64,000 nucleotides of DNA from positions 3,042 to 67,041 of the forward strand of contig PDUO01000056.1 in the NCBI GenBank assembly GCA_003008705.1, in the 5' to 3' direction. A model generated the notes under the pieces. It was not told where the DNA came from and did not search any database. It saw only the letters and a list, made by a program, of their open reading frames with translations. Of the stretch, positions 45,270-55,586 are shown in pieces. The translations under genes and the position numbers were made by a program. Positions within the stretch are counted from its first letter, which is position 1. The number at the start of each line of letters is the position of its first letter. This stretch comes from Pezicula radicicola. Lineage: Eukaryota; Ascomycota; Leotiomycetes; Helotiales; Dermateaceae.

Positions 45270-46560
45270 TCACCTTCCCATCCGTTCGAATTCCGAGACT
45301 AGCGTCCTAACATCCCGATAGTAATTCTGGTCTTCTTCATTTGGCTCCAACGGCGGTTGCTCATTTGGTTCCTGCGAATACTGCTCCGTCACAACCTGCG
45401 TATTGGTCTCAACATAGATACTAGTCTTTGGTCTCGATAGGCCCCTCCTCTCTCCCGCACCTTTCCTAACAGCCTCTACAAATTCTTCCACCGCTGAGAC
45501 ATTCGGACAATGACCGGCTCCACACGTGACCACTTCAACATTAATCCCAGATTCACGCACTTGCTCAACCATGTCGATCTGGACACGGAGAGGAATAATT
45601 TTGTCGTTTTCGGTGTGTAGATAAGTAACGGGAATATAGCGCCAGCCTTCGTAGGAGGTTTTGCCTGCAAAAGCTATGGCGGAATGATTTTCCATCTTGT
45701 TGCTCCAGGCTACTCCTTCGTCTTCCGGAAGATCCGAAAAGGTGGACCGGGCGTTGACTACAGGATCCAAAGACATAATGCCGTACTCCTAAATTCCCAA
45801 TTATATAAGTCTCATGATCGTTAACATATAATTTTCGAAAATGACAACCTACATCGATATTTGATATATCCGTTTCTCCTGGATGTAATTCCATCATCCG
45901 TGCTAGCAGTGACTCGCCTAGTATTGGAATAAATGCCGAAATATAAACCAATGCTACCACGCCTCCAACTTTGCCTTCAGCTTCCCTCTCACTCTTCGTT
46001 GAGCCTCGAACACTCTCTGTCATGGGAATCCCACTATATGAATGCGAAACTAATACGACATCTTTCCCGTCATCTGCTAATAATGAACTGATTTCCTTGA
46101 TAAAACGAGCGTCGTCTTCCATCGTGGCCACAGTGATATTTTTTTTGTCACCTTCCAGTTTCTTACTCAGTTCCTCCCGCCGCACAATCGAGGGCAATTG
46201 CGCAAAAACGACCTCGTAACCGACGGTCTCCAGTCTAGAAATGACTTCCTCATAAAGCAACTCATTGGAAAAAGAACTGGGGATAATCACAATAATTGGT
46301 GGATTGTCGCCGAGAGGTTGGTCCATTATTTCTTCCTCGTTGTCCAAAAAATCCCATGGTTTACGTTCAAAGTCGTAACCTCCACTACTAATACTGTACT
46401 GTCCATCAGTTTGAAAAGAAGCTATCGATGGCGGTGCACTTGGCGAAGTGACATGGTATTCGAGGTCAGCTAGAACCGGTGAGCCCGCAAGAGGCGATTG
46501 AACTGTTGGCCGGTGAGGATTCTCCTGCTCGTAGGTGCGGCCGTATGGAATGATGGACAT
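45270..46560 (-). CDS. Alpha/beta hydrolase (AB hydrolase_6, EstC-like)
   Basis: Exons 46560-45853 and 45788-45270, phase 0, give 408 aa. After about 85 disordered residues comes the hydrolase fold. IIVIIPSSFSNE is the oxyanion-hole strand. LVSHSYSG carries the presumed nucleophile Ser174 (SxSxS variant of GxSxG). VYISAFIP, YLHTENDKIIP (acid or supporting residue) and GAGHCPNVS (catalytic His) follow. The family includes fungal and plant esterases such as methylsalicylate-esterase-like enzymes; the substrate is not predictable. The C-terminal 60 residues are an acidic, Gln/Glu-rich extension not needed by the fold. The long N- and C-terminal tails are unusual for a roughly 270-aa family. Confidence 0.83.
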
Positions 46561-49092
46561 GGCTAGACCACTACAAGGCTGGCCGCATAAGATAACTTCC
46601 TCCTTGTACTGGATGAGGCTTAGATAGGCGTTAGTTGATACTTGATTCGCCAGAGATTTACTTTGAACTGGTATCGGATGATGGAGTGATCATAAGAAAG
46701 AAGGAAGGATGTCGGATGAGAGAAGATTTTCTTCTCGGGCACGGCAAGGCTTCCTTCCAACCTTTGGAGAAACCGCGATCTATTTCTTCGCACATACCCC
46801 TTATCTTGTCTCGCGTCGCATTACTCCGTATTGCGAATGAAATGCGCAAGGTAAAGTACCTCCGTACTGTACCGCGCAAGCATTGTGCACAGCTGACTTT
46901 TCATTGAGATCAGCAGGGAGGTACCGCACGTACCCCATAGAGATCTGCTACCTGACAATTTCGAGTTAGTGCCCCCGTGGTCTGTTGGGGTTGCTGAGTC
47001 CTGGAGACTAGGTTGCTAGGCAAAAACTCTATCTTGAAGGGTATGTATCTGAGGGGTTCTTCTCATGACGGCCTTGTACGAAGGTATCTCGATCGATCGA
47101 GGAGAAGAAAGGAACAATAACGTTCATGACTCGCTCGTATCCAGCTCGGAGTCAAGTAGTTCAACAATTTCCAACGACTTGAGCTGCATAGAGGGTATTC
47201 GTGGCGATAGAGCATTCCATACCATACGCATCCGGCGATAGCTTTCAGCTCTCGCGGCACACCCTTGCCGGTAACGGGGACTTACTGCCCTCGGTGTTGT
47301 TGATACGTATTTGGTGTAGCGTGCCTTGCTGTGTCTGAGGCAATCTTACAATCTTCCAGCACTTCGACGAACTTTAGCAGTTGTTGGCGACGAGTTACCG
47401 GAAGCAGTCACCGGAAATGCCGCGACACGGTGCCTGAACCAGCCGGAGTATTTCCGTCGATCTTGAATTCTTTGTGGTGAGTTTGCCGGCGCCAGATTGG
47501 CTGAGAATCCTGTGCCCAGTCAGTTGGCAGCTCGCTTAACTTTTCCGCGTGGCGCAAATCTAGGGCCGGCTCGTCCGGAACCGTTACGCGGAGGAGGTGA
47601 CAGCTGCCCGGTCATTGGATTTCATCCATCTCTGTCACATCTCTCCACCGAAGTCTAGATTCAATCAATGCTATGGGATCAAGTCGGCTTATCTCGAGAA
47701 CTGCGTAGCACACTGCAGTACTTCGTAATGCAGCGTAACTGGTAATGGATACGCACCTTACAGAATATTGAGGGTATGGGCCGGCCCGATAAACTGCACT
47801 TAGCACCTTGGGGATTCGCGAGCATTGTCCTCAAGAAGGCCATGTTCATCGTGGTACTGTGTTCTCGCCACGCGTTGACTTGCCTTTATTATTAACCTTA
47901 CCACACACTTCGAAAAGGTCGGTGCAATATTGAGTAATAGCCCGGGATTCGCAAAATTTGGATAAAGAAAGACTGTCTCGCAACAAAAATATTGTCTTTG
48001 ATGGAACCCCTCTTTTCGTCGATACTGCCTACAGTTCCGATGCCTGAGTAGGTTCCAGATGTATCTAGTAGGTATTCGTACAGTAATAAGGCCGGAATGT
48101 TAATGCAACTATTGAAAACGAAATAACCCTAAGTGATTCTGATACGAACCGCTCTGGCTTGACTATACAGTACAGCACAATGATGTCCTCTCCGGAGGTC
48201 AAACCAAATCGATAGTGTGGATATGGTTTCGTGGGCAACGAGCTTTTGTCGTGCCACAGCATATGCTCATATTTTGAAGTCAGTGCTGTTTCGTGACAAA
48301 CTGGGCGCCAGGCCATGGTTCTCAGGGCAAGCATTTGAACTGTCCACCTCGAAACTTGGTATTATACCGAGGTACTCCATACTCCATTAAAACAAATGAT
48401 CAATGCTGGAGAGAGAGGGCAGATGGCAGGCATGGCTCAGAACGTGGTTACCGAGTGACGGAAAGGAACCCAAATCCGACAAAACCCAGTTGGAGTCGTT
48501 GCTAAGTGGAGCATACTGCGGTACCGGTGGAGGAAGATACAGGTAATAAGAGAGATGCTTCCGAGGGTTAGGGTTCCTCAATGGGAAGACTGAAATCTGC
48601 TCAAACACTTTGCAGTATGTGCCGAGGCAAGTTATGTTGAACATTCTATTTCCAAGCATATTTGGAAATAGCAATGCTGGCTCCACACAAGAGTATCACT
48701 TCTAAGTTTTGAACAAGCCGTGCGAGCTGAAGTAGGGTCAAGACATCTTGATTTGTCCGTCGTTCAGCAACAGGCCAAACACGCTATGTACCGGAGGGCC
48801 TGCGGCAAGACAAAACCCCCACAAAATCGTTTAGAGAACCAAGTTGGGATCTGAGTGTCCAACGGTCGCTGTATCCTTTTCAGTAGTCTCGGTATCTGAT
48901 AGCTCAGAGGTCCAAAAAAGACCAACGGTATTCTCCAGCTGCAGATGGTCGAAAACGAGTTTTGTCTTTTTGATTGTGGGCGAAGAAGCCACGAGCTGAA
49001 ATAGTCATCCACCAATACGAGTTCCCGAGTATCTTGTACTGTAGTAGTCTGTTCCTTTCTAACTAGCGCAATCCCCTATCGTGTTCACCAGC
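46561..49092. other. Gene-free region with balanced base composition
   Basis: About 2.5 kb with no open frame above 99 aa. Unlike the other spacers its GC content looks near genic, particularly 46900-48000. It may be the large promoter of the hydrolase gene, a non-coding transcript locus or a decayed gene; I could not translate anything recognisable on either strand. Confidence 0.4.
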
Positions 49093-49466
49093 TCACCATC
49101 TCCTCTCCTTTCCAACTTTGCTCTCTGCCATTGTTGCTCCGTTCGCTCTTCGTTCCAATTCCTCAATCTTCCTCTCTAACCCCATGCGTTTGGCAATAAG
49201 CGCACCTCGATTCTCTTCCAGAACAGCGATCTTCTCGGCAGGCGTAGCTTCGCGCTGCTTCTCTATACCCTGTTCGTTGAGCGGATTAATCAGTATACGC
49301 TGCTAGATTAGGGGATATAGGTGGTTGGAAGCCACAGGGGGACTCTGCGTACCTCTTTGGTTTCGGACTGTATCCTCAGCCCGGCTCCATACCAGGCGCC
49401 TACAGCTGTCGTGGCTACAATTGCGCCAGTCCATACTATACGGCGGATCTTCAGCTGTTGCGACAT
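49093..49466 (-). CDS. Small single-span membrane protein with coiled-coil tail, hypothetical
   Basis: Exons 49466-49353 and 49302-49093 (50-bp intron, GTACGC donor, CTAG acceptor, phase 0) give 107 aa. Residues 9-30 form one hydrophobic span (IVWTGAIVATTAVGAWYGAG). It is followed by a hydrophilic helix with heptad-like Leu/Ile and many Glu/Arg (AEKIAVLEENRGAL, LERKIEELERR), a probable coiled coil. The layout resembles small mitochondrial inner-membrane assembly factors, but I do not recognise the family. The start has CACAATG context. Spliced length and phases are consistent, which supports a real gene. Confidence 0.6.
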
Positions 49467-49667
49467 TGTGGTCTAGGGTTTTGAGGTTCAGATCATGGTT
49501 GGATGAGGATCTGGCTTTCTGGAGATGCGGTTGATCCGAGGCGTGTCGTTGCGCGAAATTTGGCGGACGCGAATTCTAGCGCAATGCGCCAATGAAACAG
49601 CCTTTTGCTCAAGCAAACAGACAATAGAAATTACTTCTTCTCGTCAATGAAGATATACTATTGCACG

Positions 49668-49805
49668 TCTAGACTCACAAGTCCTTGCTGTTGTATGTGC
49701 CAGATGTCTTCATGGACTTGTTTCTCGAGGTCCCCAATCCTAGCGATGAGGTCACCAGAGTCGAGTTCGGGATCGCCCAAGTTGGCGGGACCACCAGGAC
49801 CATGA
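49668..49805 (-). CDS. Possible last exon of a small unidentified gene
   Basis: The minus-strand frame ending at the stop 49668 reads like conserved protein: GPGGPANLGDPELD, then LIARIGDLEKQVHEDIW, then GLVSLDVQ. There is no ATG in this frame before an upstream stop, so an upstream exon must exist; acceptors near 49815 are possible, but I could not build a phased model. The 5' end given is approximate. The family is not recognised. Confidence 0.3.
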
Positions 49806-50041
49806 ATAATCCTCCTGCATTTCCGCTCTTCCCTTCTTCCATATTCATTCGGCTTTTATCTGTTCCAATCTATAGTTTCACTCATTAGACTACCCGAATA
49901 GAGCTAGGAAGCCAGATTACCGGCTCAATTACAAGTTGATCCTCGTCCTATTTCTGTCAGGAGTGTACGGCGGGGCATAATACCCCTCATCGAGTCTATA
50001 ACCCTCTACAGCTGCCTCACCACAACGACAAGTACAGTACA

Positions 50042-50878
50042 ATGACTACACCTCGAGTTTTTGTGATCCGCCATGGTGAAACTGAATGGTCGCTGAACGG
50101 GCGCCATACGGGAACAACAGAGCTGCCACTCACAGCTAATGGCGAGAAGCGCATACGGGCTACAGGTAGAGCGTTGATAGGTGATGATCGATTGATAGTC
50201 CCTAAGCACCTGGCACACATGTATGTCCCTTCTCTCCTTCGATGATGTTAGACATTGATATTGTAATGTGCAAAACTAACTCAATCCAGCTTTGTCTCCC
50301 CCCGAAAGCGCGCCCAAAAGACCCTCGAACTCCTCGAAGTAGGGTGCGCTGAAAAGCTACCCTGGGAAGAACGACACAAGATCGGTGACCAAGGAATCCG
50401 TACGCATGCTAAAGTAGAAATCACAGAGGACATTCGGGAATGGGACTATGGAGACTACGAAGGCATAACCTCCCCGCAAATCCGTGAACAACGCAAGAAG
50501 GATGGATTACCACCTTGGGACATATGGAGGGACGGATGTCCCGGAGGAGAATCACCAGAGCAAGTTACGGAGCGCGTCGATAGGCTGATCAAGATAATCA
50601 GAGAGAAGTATCATAGCCCGGTCATTGGCAAGCCCAAGGGTCAAGGGGAGTACGGTGATATATTGATTGTGGCTCATGGGCATATTCTGCGGGCCTTTGC
50701 TATGAGGTGGGTGGGTAAGACCTTGCAAGATGGACCGACTTTTTTGTTGGAGGCTGGTGGTGTAGGCACGCTGAGTTATGAGCATCATAATATCACAGAG
50801 CCCGCCATCTTGCTTGGTGGAGGTTTCATGGTGGATGTGGTAGATCATGTAGAGGAACTTGGGAAGAAGCAGAGCTGA
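50042..50878 (+). CDS. Histidine-phosphatase, SHB17-like sedoheptulose-1,7-bisphosphatase
   Basis: Exons 50042-50220 and 50290-50878 (69-bp intron splitting an Ile codon) give 255 aa. It carries the histidine-phosphatase signature RHGETEW with phospho-acceptor His11, then FVSPRKRAQ, the acid region EWDYGDYEG and the second His in [10 protein letters not shown]. Length and the pattern [15 protein letters not shown] fit the Shb17/YKR043C subgroup rather than glycolytic phosphoglycerate mutase. Shb17 removes phosphate from sedoheptulose-1,7-bisphosphate and feeds ribose-5-phosphate synthesis without NADPH production; it is cytosolic. A broader phosphoglycerate-mutase-like function cannot be excluded. 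Confidence 0.88.
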
Positions 50879-51341
50879 GGCAGGTTAGGAGTCCACATTC
50901 ACTTGGTAGAAAGGTATGCTTTCATGTTTATGGTCCGTAATGACGGATGTGTACATACGCCATAGACCGTGGAAATACGGTTAGACTTGTATTCGTCAAG
51001 TGACGTCGGTTAAGAAATGTTCTCTTTGTTCAATGGATAGCCAGCTTGACTTTTTGCATATAAATGAGGGCCCGAGAGATATATTGTCAAGTTCAATTAG
51101 CGAAGTGTGTTGACCAGCAGATTTACGGAAGAAGTTTCCTTTTCCGTCAACTGCTGCTTGAGTCATTGTGGATGTGCCGTAGGCATTGCACCTTGTTCCG
51201 TACGGGCTAGCCTTCACGCATCAAGGGATTAGAATGATATATATTTTTTCTTCAAGCTCTAGCGGAAGCAAGATTTTATCAATCTTTGGCTTTTTATCAC
51301 CTACTATGTACATCAACATTCACAAGAAGAGCGAAACTACC
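50879..51341. other. Intergenic between convergent genes
   Basis: 3' flanks of the SHB17-like gene (plus) and the FAD oxidase (minus). Nothing else is seen. Confidence 0.45.
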
Positions 51342-52924
51342 TCATGAAGCAGGAATGCTCTGAGCATTTGGGTTAAAAATCTCCCCCGGGTCAACAATAG
51401 CCTTGATACTCTTCAACTTCTCATAGTTGCCCCCGGGATACAACTGCTCACTCCACTCCTCAACGCTCAATTCAGAATTCCGATAGTTTGCATAACCTCT
51501 TGGACTTCCACCTTCAGCTGCCAACTGCTCAAGGAAAGGATCCAATCCTCCACTGATGTAATTAACCGCATCTTGCGTATACAAACTCTTCTGTCCTCGA
51601 GAATTATCAGCACCAACGAGAACGCCCTCCCATCTTACAATCCAGAGGTTTCCATCTGATGGGTTGGATTTGGTGGTTGAGGAGAGTGCGGAGTTGGAAC
51701 GGCTGCCCCAGAGATCGAGGAGTCCGGATTTGGATATGTCGGTTCGGTTGTCGCGGGCAAATGCTAAGCTTGTACCGTTGTAGAGGGCTACTGCGCTCTC
51801 GTAGGTGAAGGGGTGCGAGTCGGTGAGAACGAATGCCTTGACGTAGAATGTTCGAGAGGGTGAGGAGTCATACGTAAGATTAATTCCACCCTGTACACAC
51901 ACGTTCTTTAGTGATTCGTGTTGGTAATAGCGAGAGGGGAACAGCTTACAGTATTATCGTTCTCCATTGTCCAGAAATCAGCAACGCTGGATGTCAAGGT
52001 AGTGCCTTCCGGCAAAACCTCCATCAAAGGAGCAATAACAGAAGCAAAGTCGTCTGGATTTCCATAGAAATATCCAGCACCACCCCAAGAAGGAACAGTA
52101 ACCCTCCACCGAATATACATCTCATCAGGCGTAGACTCAGCCAATCCATACTCCTGCACAGCAAGCAAAGCCTTCGCCCCAGAATCCAGAGTAGTATTAC
52201 TAGGCATAGTAATAGTCCACTTCGTAACATTCGGATAAGTCGGTTTCCAAGTCTTCAGCGTAAGAGTAAGAAGAACACCAAAACTCGACCCAGCACCCCT
52301 AACAGCAAAAAACAAATCACTGTTCTCAGTATCCGAAGCCGTAACAATAGTACCATTAGCAAGTACCATAGTAACAGCCACCAAATTATCCAAAGTAGTA
52401 CCCAAGAAACGACTCGTCGTTCCTAAACCACCACCAATTGTCGATCCAGCAATACCAACCCAATTACCTCTCACATGCGGAAAATGAGCACCATAATTCT
52501 TCCATAAATATGTAGCTGCCGGTGCAACATGTGATCCACCTCCCACTGTTAAATATCCTGTCGTCTCATCATACGATAGACTTTGAAATGCTGTCATGTT
52601 AAGTACTAAAGCTCCATCTTCACCTCCCATTCCATAACTAACGAATGAATGTCCTCCACTTAATGCAGATACTTTGACACCGGCTTCTGTTGCACATTTC
52701 AGGGAAGCAACTATGTCGGTTTCGGTTTGTGGATATGCTACTGCTGAGGGTACTGGGCGTACTCTTCCTTGCCATGTTGTTGTATCGCTTATGAATGTGC
52801 TGTTTATGCTTGAGAAACTGGTTTGGATTCCGGCTGTGTCAAGGCAGGTTTGTAGGTCTTGAGCGTGCGTGGGTTGAAGGAGTGTGCTGAGACTTAGTCC
52901 CAGGAGGATGGTGTTGATGAACAT
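51342..52924 (-). CDS. Secreted FAD-linked oxidase (berberine-bridge/glucooligosaccharide-oxidase type)
   Basis: Exons 52924-51950 and 51890-51342 (59-bp intron, GTAAGC donor) give 507 aa. A signal peptide spans about 1-21 (ending THAQ). The FAD_binding_4 domain has SGGHSF with His92 as the probable covalent flavin attachment. GIAGSTIGGGLG follows, where many bicovalent family members have a Cys that is absent here. The C-terminal BBE motif is VDPGEIFNPNAQS. Numerous NxS/T sequons support secretion. Fungal relatives oxidise sugars or alcohols, or act in secondary metabolism; the substrate is unknown. It shares its family with the enzyme at 55587 and lies on the same strand, about 2.7 kb from it. 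Confidence 0.9.
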
Positions 52925-54272
52925 GTTTGGAGATTGGTAAATGAGTGTAGGAGCGTGGAAGCTGAAGAAGAAAAGAACATCTTGAATGCTGGGAGGGCTT
53001 CGATTTTAAATAACTGGAATTAGTGGACAGTTAGGAAGGTTTTTAGTCTTACTGTTAGTGGGTGTTATGGAGACAATTAAACCTAGATATATATCTTTAT
53101 CGTATACCAAACCTTCTCGAAGTCCCAAGCATCTTGGAAGTTTCAAAACACAACTCCGATATCGTTCCTAATTCTCGGGTCACGGTGTTCACAGCGTCAT
53201 TGCTTTGCTTGTTTTTCTTTCGTTTATGCCAGGAGGGGGTCATTAAAAAGTCAATAGACGACATAAAGCGAAGTATACTCTAGGTATGATCCTAGCACCA
53301 GTAGGGGGGAAAACTTGGGAAAACTTCTGTAAAACATCAGATGCCAAGCTAACTCATCTTATTCTCTAAAACCATAAAACTCTCTTTTGCCCCAAATCTG
53401 CTCGCTTGACTTTTTTTTGTGTCGGCTCGTTCGGGTCTTTGAGGCTTGGCATTGAGGATCGTGAGATTTTGGATGGACTTGCTTTTCTGTTGGTGGATTG
53501 CTTAATTTGAGACCTGGGAAAGGCTTATTTGCTAAATTTCAGGGTCTGTTTTGGAATTTCGAGGTTTATGGGAATGTTTTCAGGTATAGCGGTTATGAAG
53601 GCTTGGGCCGCTTGGAAGTTGACTTTGCATGATTACTTGAAGGAGTGAGGTATTGAGAGTTTGGGAGGGAAATCGTACTTTCTGTTGTGGGCTTTTGCAA
53701 ATGCTTTATGTTAAAGAGGTATGTACTATACATAAAAAGAGAAGATGAAAGGCCATCACAAGGTGTAGACAAGAAAGATGTGGCAAAAGTGAGGGAGACA
53801 GACGTCTAGGTAAAGGTATTAGGGCGTGTTTTTAGCGAGAGACAAAAAAGGGGCAAGTAAAATTCACCACGCTAAACACCAGACTCGTCCTGCTTTCATC
53901 AGAAGTCAACAACATCTCTTGGTGCATCTTCAAATCTCTGGCCATTGAACTGTATAGTTCTCACGGTTCTTCTTCTTTCCAACCTCACATCCTTTAAGGT
54001 CTTCTTTCTCACCAAAAACTCGTCTACAGTCGCTGGTAGAGTTTTCTGAGTCACGTGGAATTGTGGGAAAGTGGGACCATTCAGACCTCATCTTCAATTA
54101 GAAGTCATCGATGAGTCAAGTCGACAAATTGATAGTGGGATAGCTACGAGTAGCTCGAAGTCCAAATCTCACAAGACTGCATTATCGAGATTCCGGAGAG
54201 TCACAAGCATATCTAAAAGCCACCTACCCCAAAGAGTTGAAGAAAAGCGATACCACCGCCAAATCCTCCAAG
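52925..54272. promoter_or_regulatory. Divergent region between the FAD oxidase and hydroxyproline dehydratase
   Basis: 1.35 kb that must hold both promoters. T-rich stretches occur near 53409 and 53450-53600. No gene is seen; the 129-aa frame at 54071 overlaps the dehydratase start out of frame. Confidence 0.45.
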
Positions 54273-55481
54273 ATGGACGTCTTCAAATCTCTACAGAGTG
54301 TCTCTTCTACAACTCTCACATGCGTAGACATGCACACCACGGGAGAACCTATTCGAATCCTGCTCAAAGGTTTCCCCGACCTCCCAGGGGTACCGCTTAT
54401 GGAACAGCGCAACCTAGCCAAATCCAAATACGATCATATCAGACGGAAACTGATGTATGAACCACGAGGCCATAAGGATATGTTTGGAGTCATGCTGGTA
54501 CAAAACACCGAGTTTACTGCATCGGGTGATGCTGACATGGGTGTGCTCTTCATGCACAATGAGGGATATGGTACGATGTGTGGTCATTCTACTATTGCAT
54601 TGGGTCGGTTTCTGGTTGATACCTGGGATGAAGATATATTTCCTGGAAGAAGCAAGCTAGCTTTTGATGCCAAGAAAGGTGTCACGACTTTACGATTGCA
54701 CGTGCCTGCTGGGGTTGTAACTATTGAGGTTCCGACGACTGAAGATGGGAAGAAGGCGGATCCAAGCAAAAAGATTGCATTCTTATCTATACCATCATTC
54801 GTCTCGACAGTCGATCTATTGGTAGAGATTCCCTCGGAGCAGCTGCAAGATCCGGAGAATGCCGCTGGCTTATTAGTGGATATTGCATATGGAGGAGGCT
54901 TCTTCGTAGTTATTGATGCACAGCAGCTTGGATTTGAAGATGGACTTAAGGGCGTGAGTCTATTTTCCCTCGACTGTGCGACGAAGGCTCTTAAGGATCT
55001 CATTGCTGGCAATCCCAAATATCGACAATATTTCAAACGGCCAGATCAAAAGGAGGTCACAGAACTGTTGTTCTCGGTTATTGTTGTTGATGAAAGTCTA
55101 GGCAAGCCAGAGAAAGACACAAAGGGTGCAGAGTTGGGGGTTTGCTTCTTTGGCAACCAACAAATTGATCGATCACCTACGGGCTCTTCTGTTGTCGCAA
55201 GAGTTGCTCTAGCATATGCTAAAGGAGACCGCAAGCTGAGCGAGAAATGGACTTATCACTCGATAGTCTCAATGACACATGGCGGTCAAGGAGCCTTTGT
55301 TGCCGAACCGATTATGGACCTTGAAATTGCTGGTGGCAAGGGATGGGATGCAAGAGGAGTGGTTGTCAGAGTGGAAGGGCAATCTTTCTACACAGGTTGT
55401 GCAACTTTCGTCGTTGAGGAGAGCGATTCGATCTCCAAGAAAGGCTTTACTTTGGAGAAGTTGCCCAAATTGCTCCGCTAA
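54273..55481 (+). CDS. trans-3-hydroxy-L-proline dehydratase (proline racemase family)
   Basis: An intronless gene of 402 aa from the ATG at 54273. The proline-racemase fold is clear: VDMHTTGEP near the start, the catalytic Cys103 in MCGHSTIALG, and DRSPTGSS with Thr303 at the second catalytic position. True racemases have Cys at that second site, whereas Cys/Thr is the mark of trans-3-hydroxy-L-proline dehydratases. These convert the substrate to pyrroline-2-carboxylate, which a reductase then turns into proline, allowing use of hydroxyproline from collagen-like or plant wall proteins. The C-terminal YTGCATFVVEE is conserved. An in-frame non-ATG extension to 54237 is not used. No reductase gene is adjacent. 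Confidence 0.92.
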   Translation: MDVFKSLQSVSSTTLTCVDMHTTGEPIRILLKGFPDLPGVPLMEQRNLAKSKYDHIRRKLMYEPRGHKDMFGVMLVQNTEFTASGDADMGVLFMHNEGYGTMCGHSTIALGRFLVDTWDEDIFPGRSKLAFDAKKGVTTLRLHVPAGVVTIEVPTTEDGKKADPSKKIAFLSIPSFVSTVDLLVEIPSEQLQDPENAAGLLVDIAYGGGFFVVIDAQQLGFEDGLKGVSLFSLDCATKALKDLIAGNPKYRQYFKRPDQKEVTELLFSVIVVDESLGKPEKDTKGAELGVCFFGNQQIDRSPTGSSVVARVALAYAKGDRKLSEKWTYHSIVSMTHGGQGAFVAEPIMDLEIAGGKGWDARGVVVRVEGQSFYTGCATFVVEESDSISKKGFTLEKLPKLLR

Positions 55482-55586
55482 ATAAACAAGATTTCCGATT
55501 CAGTTTGCACCAAGTGGTTGGAATGATTGTCCTTATTACAAAATAGTTAAGTCTTTTGGAGTAGCAAGGTTCACCCAACAAAGCTT

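Noticed and set aside
44817..45321. Plus-strand frames of 90-121 aa
   Set aside because: Three overlapping frames in the same place, low complexity, and antisense to the end of the hydrolase gene.
54237..54272. Twelve-residue N-terminal extension of the hydroxyproline dehydratase
   Set aside because: It would start at TTG; the first ATG is at 54273 and gives the family N-terminus.
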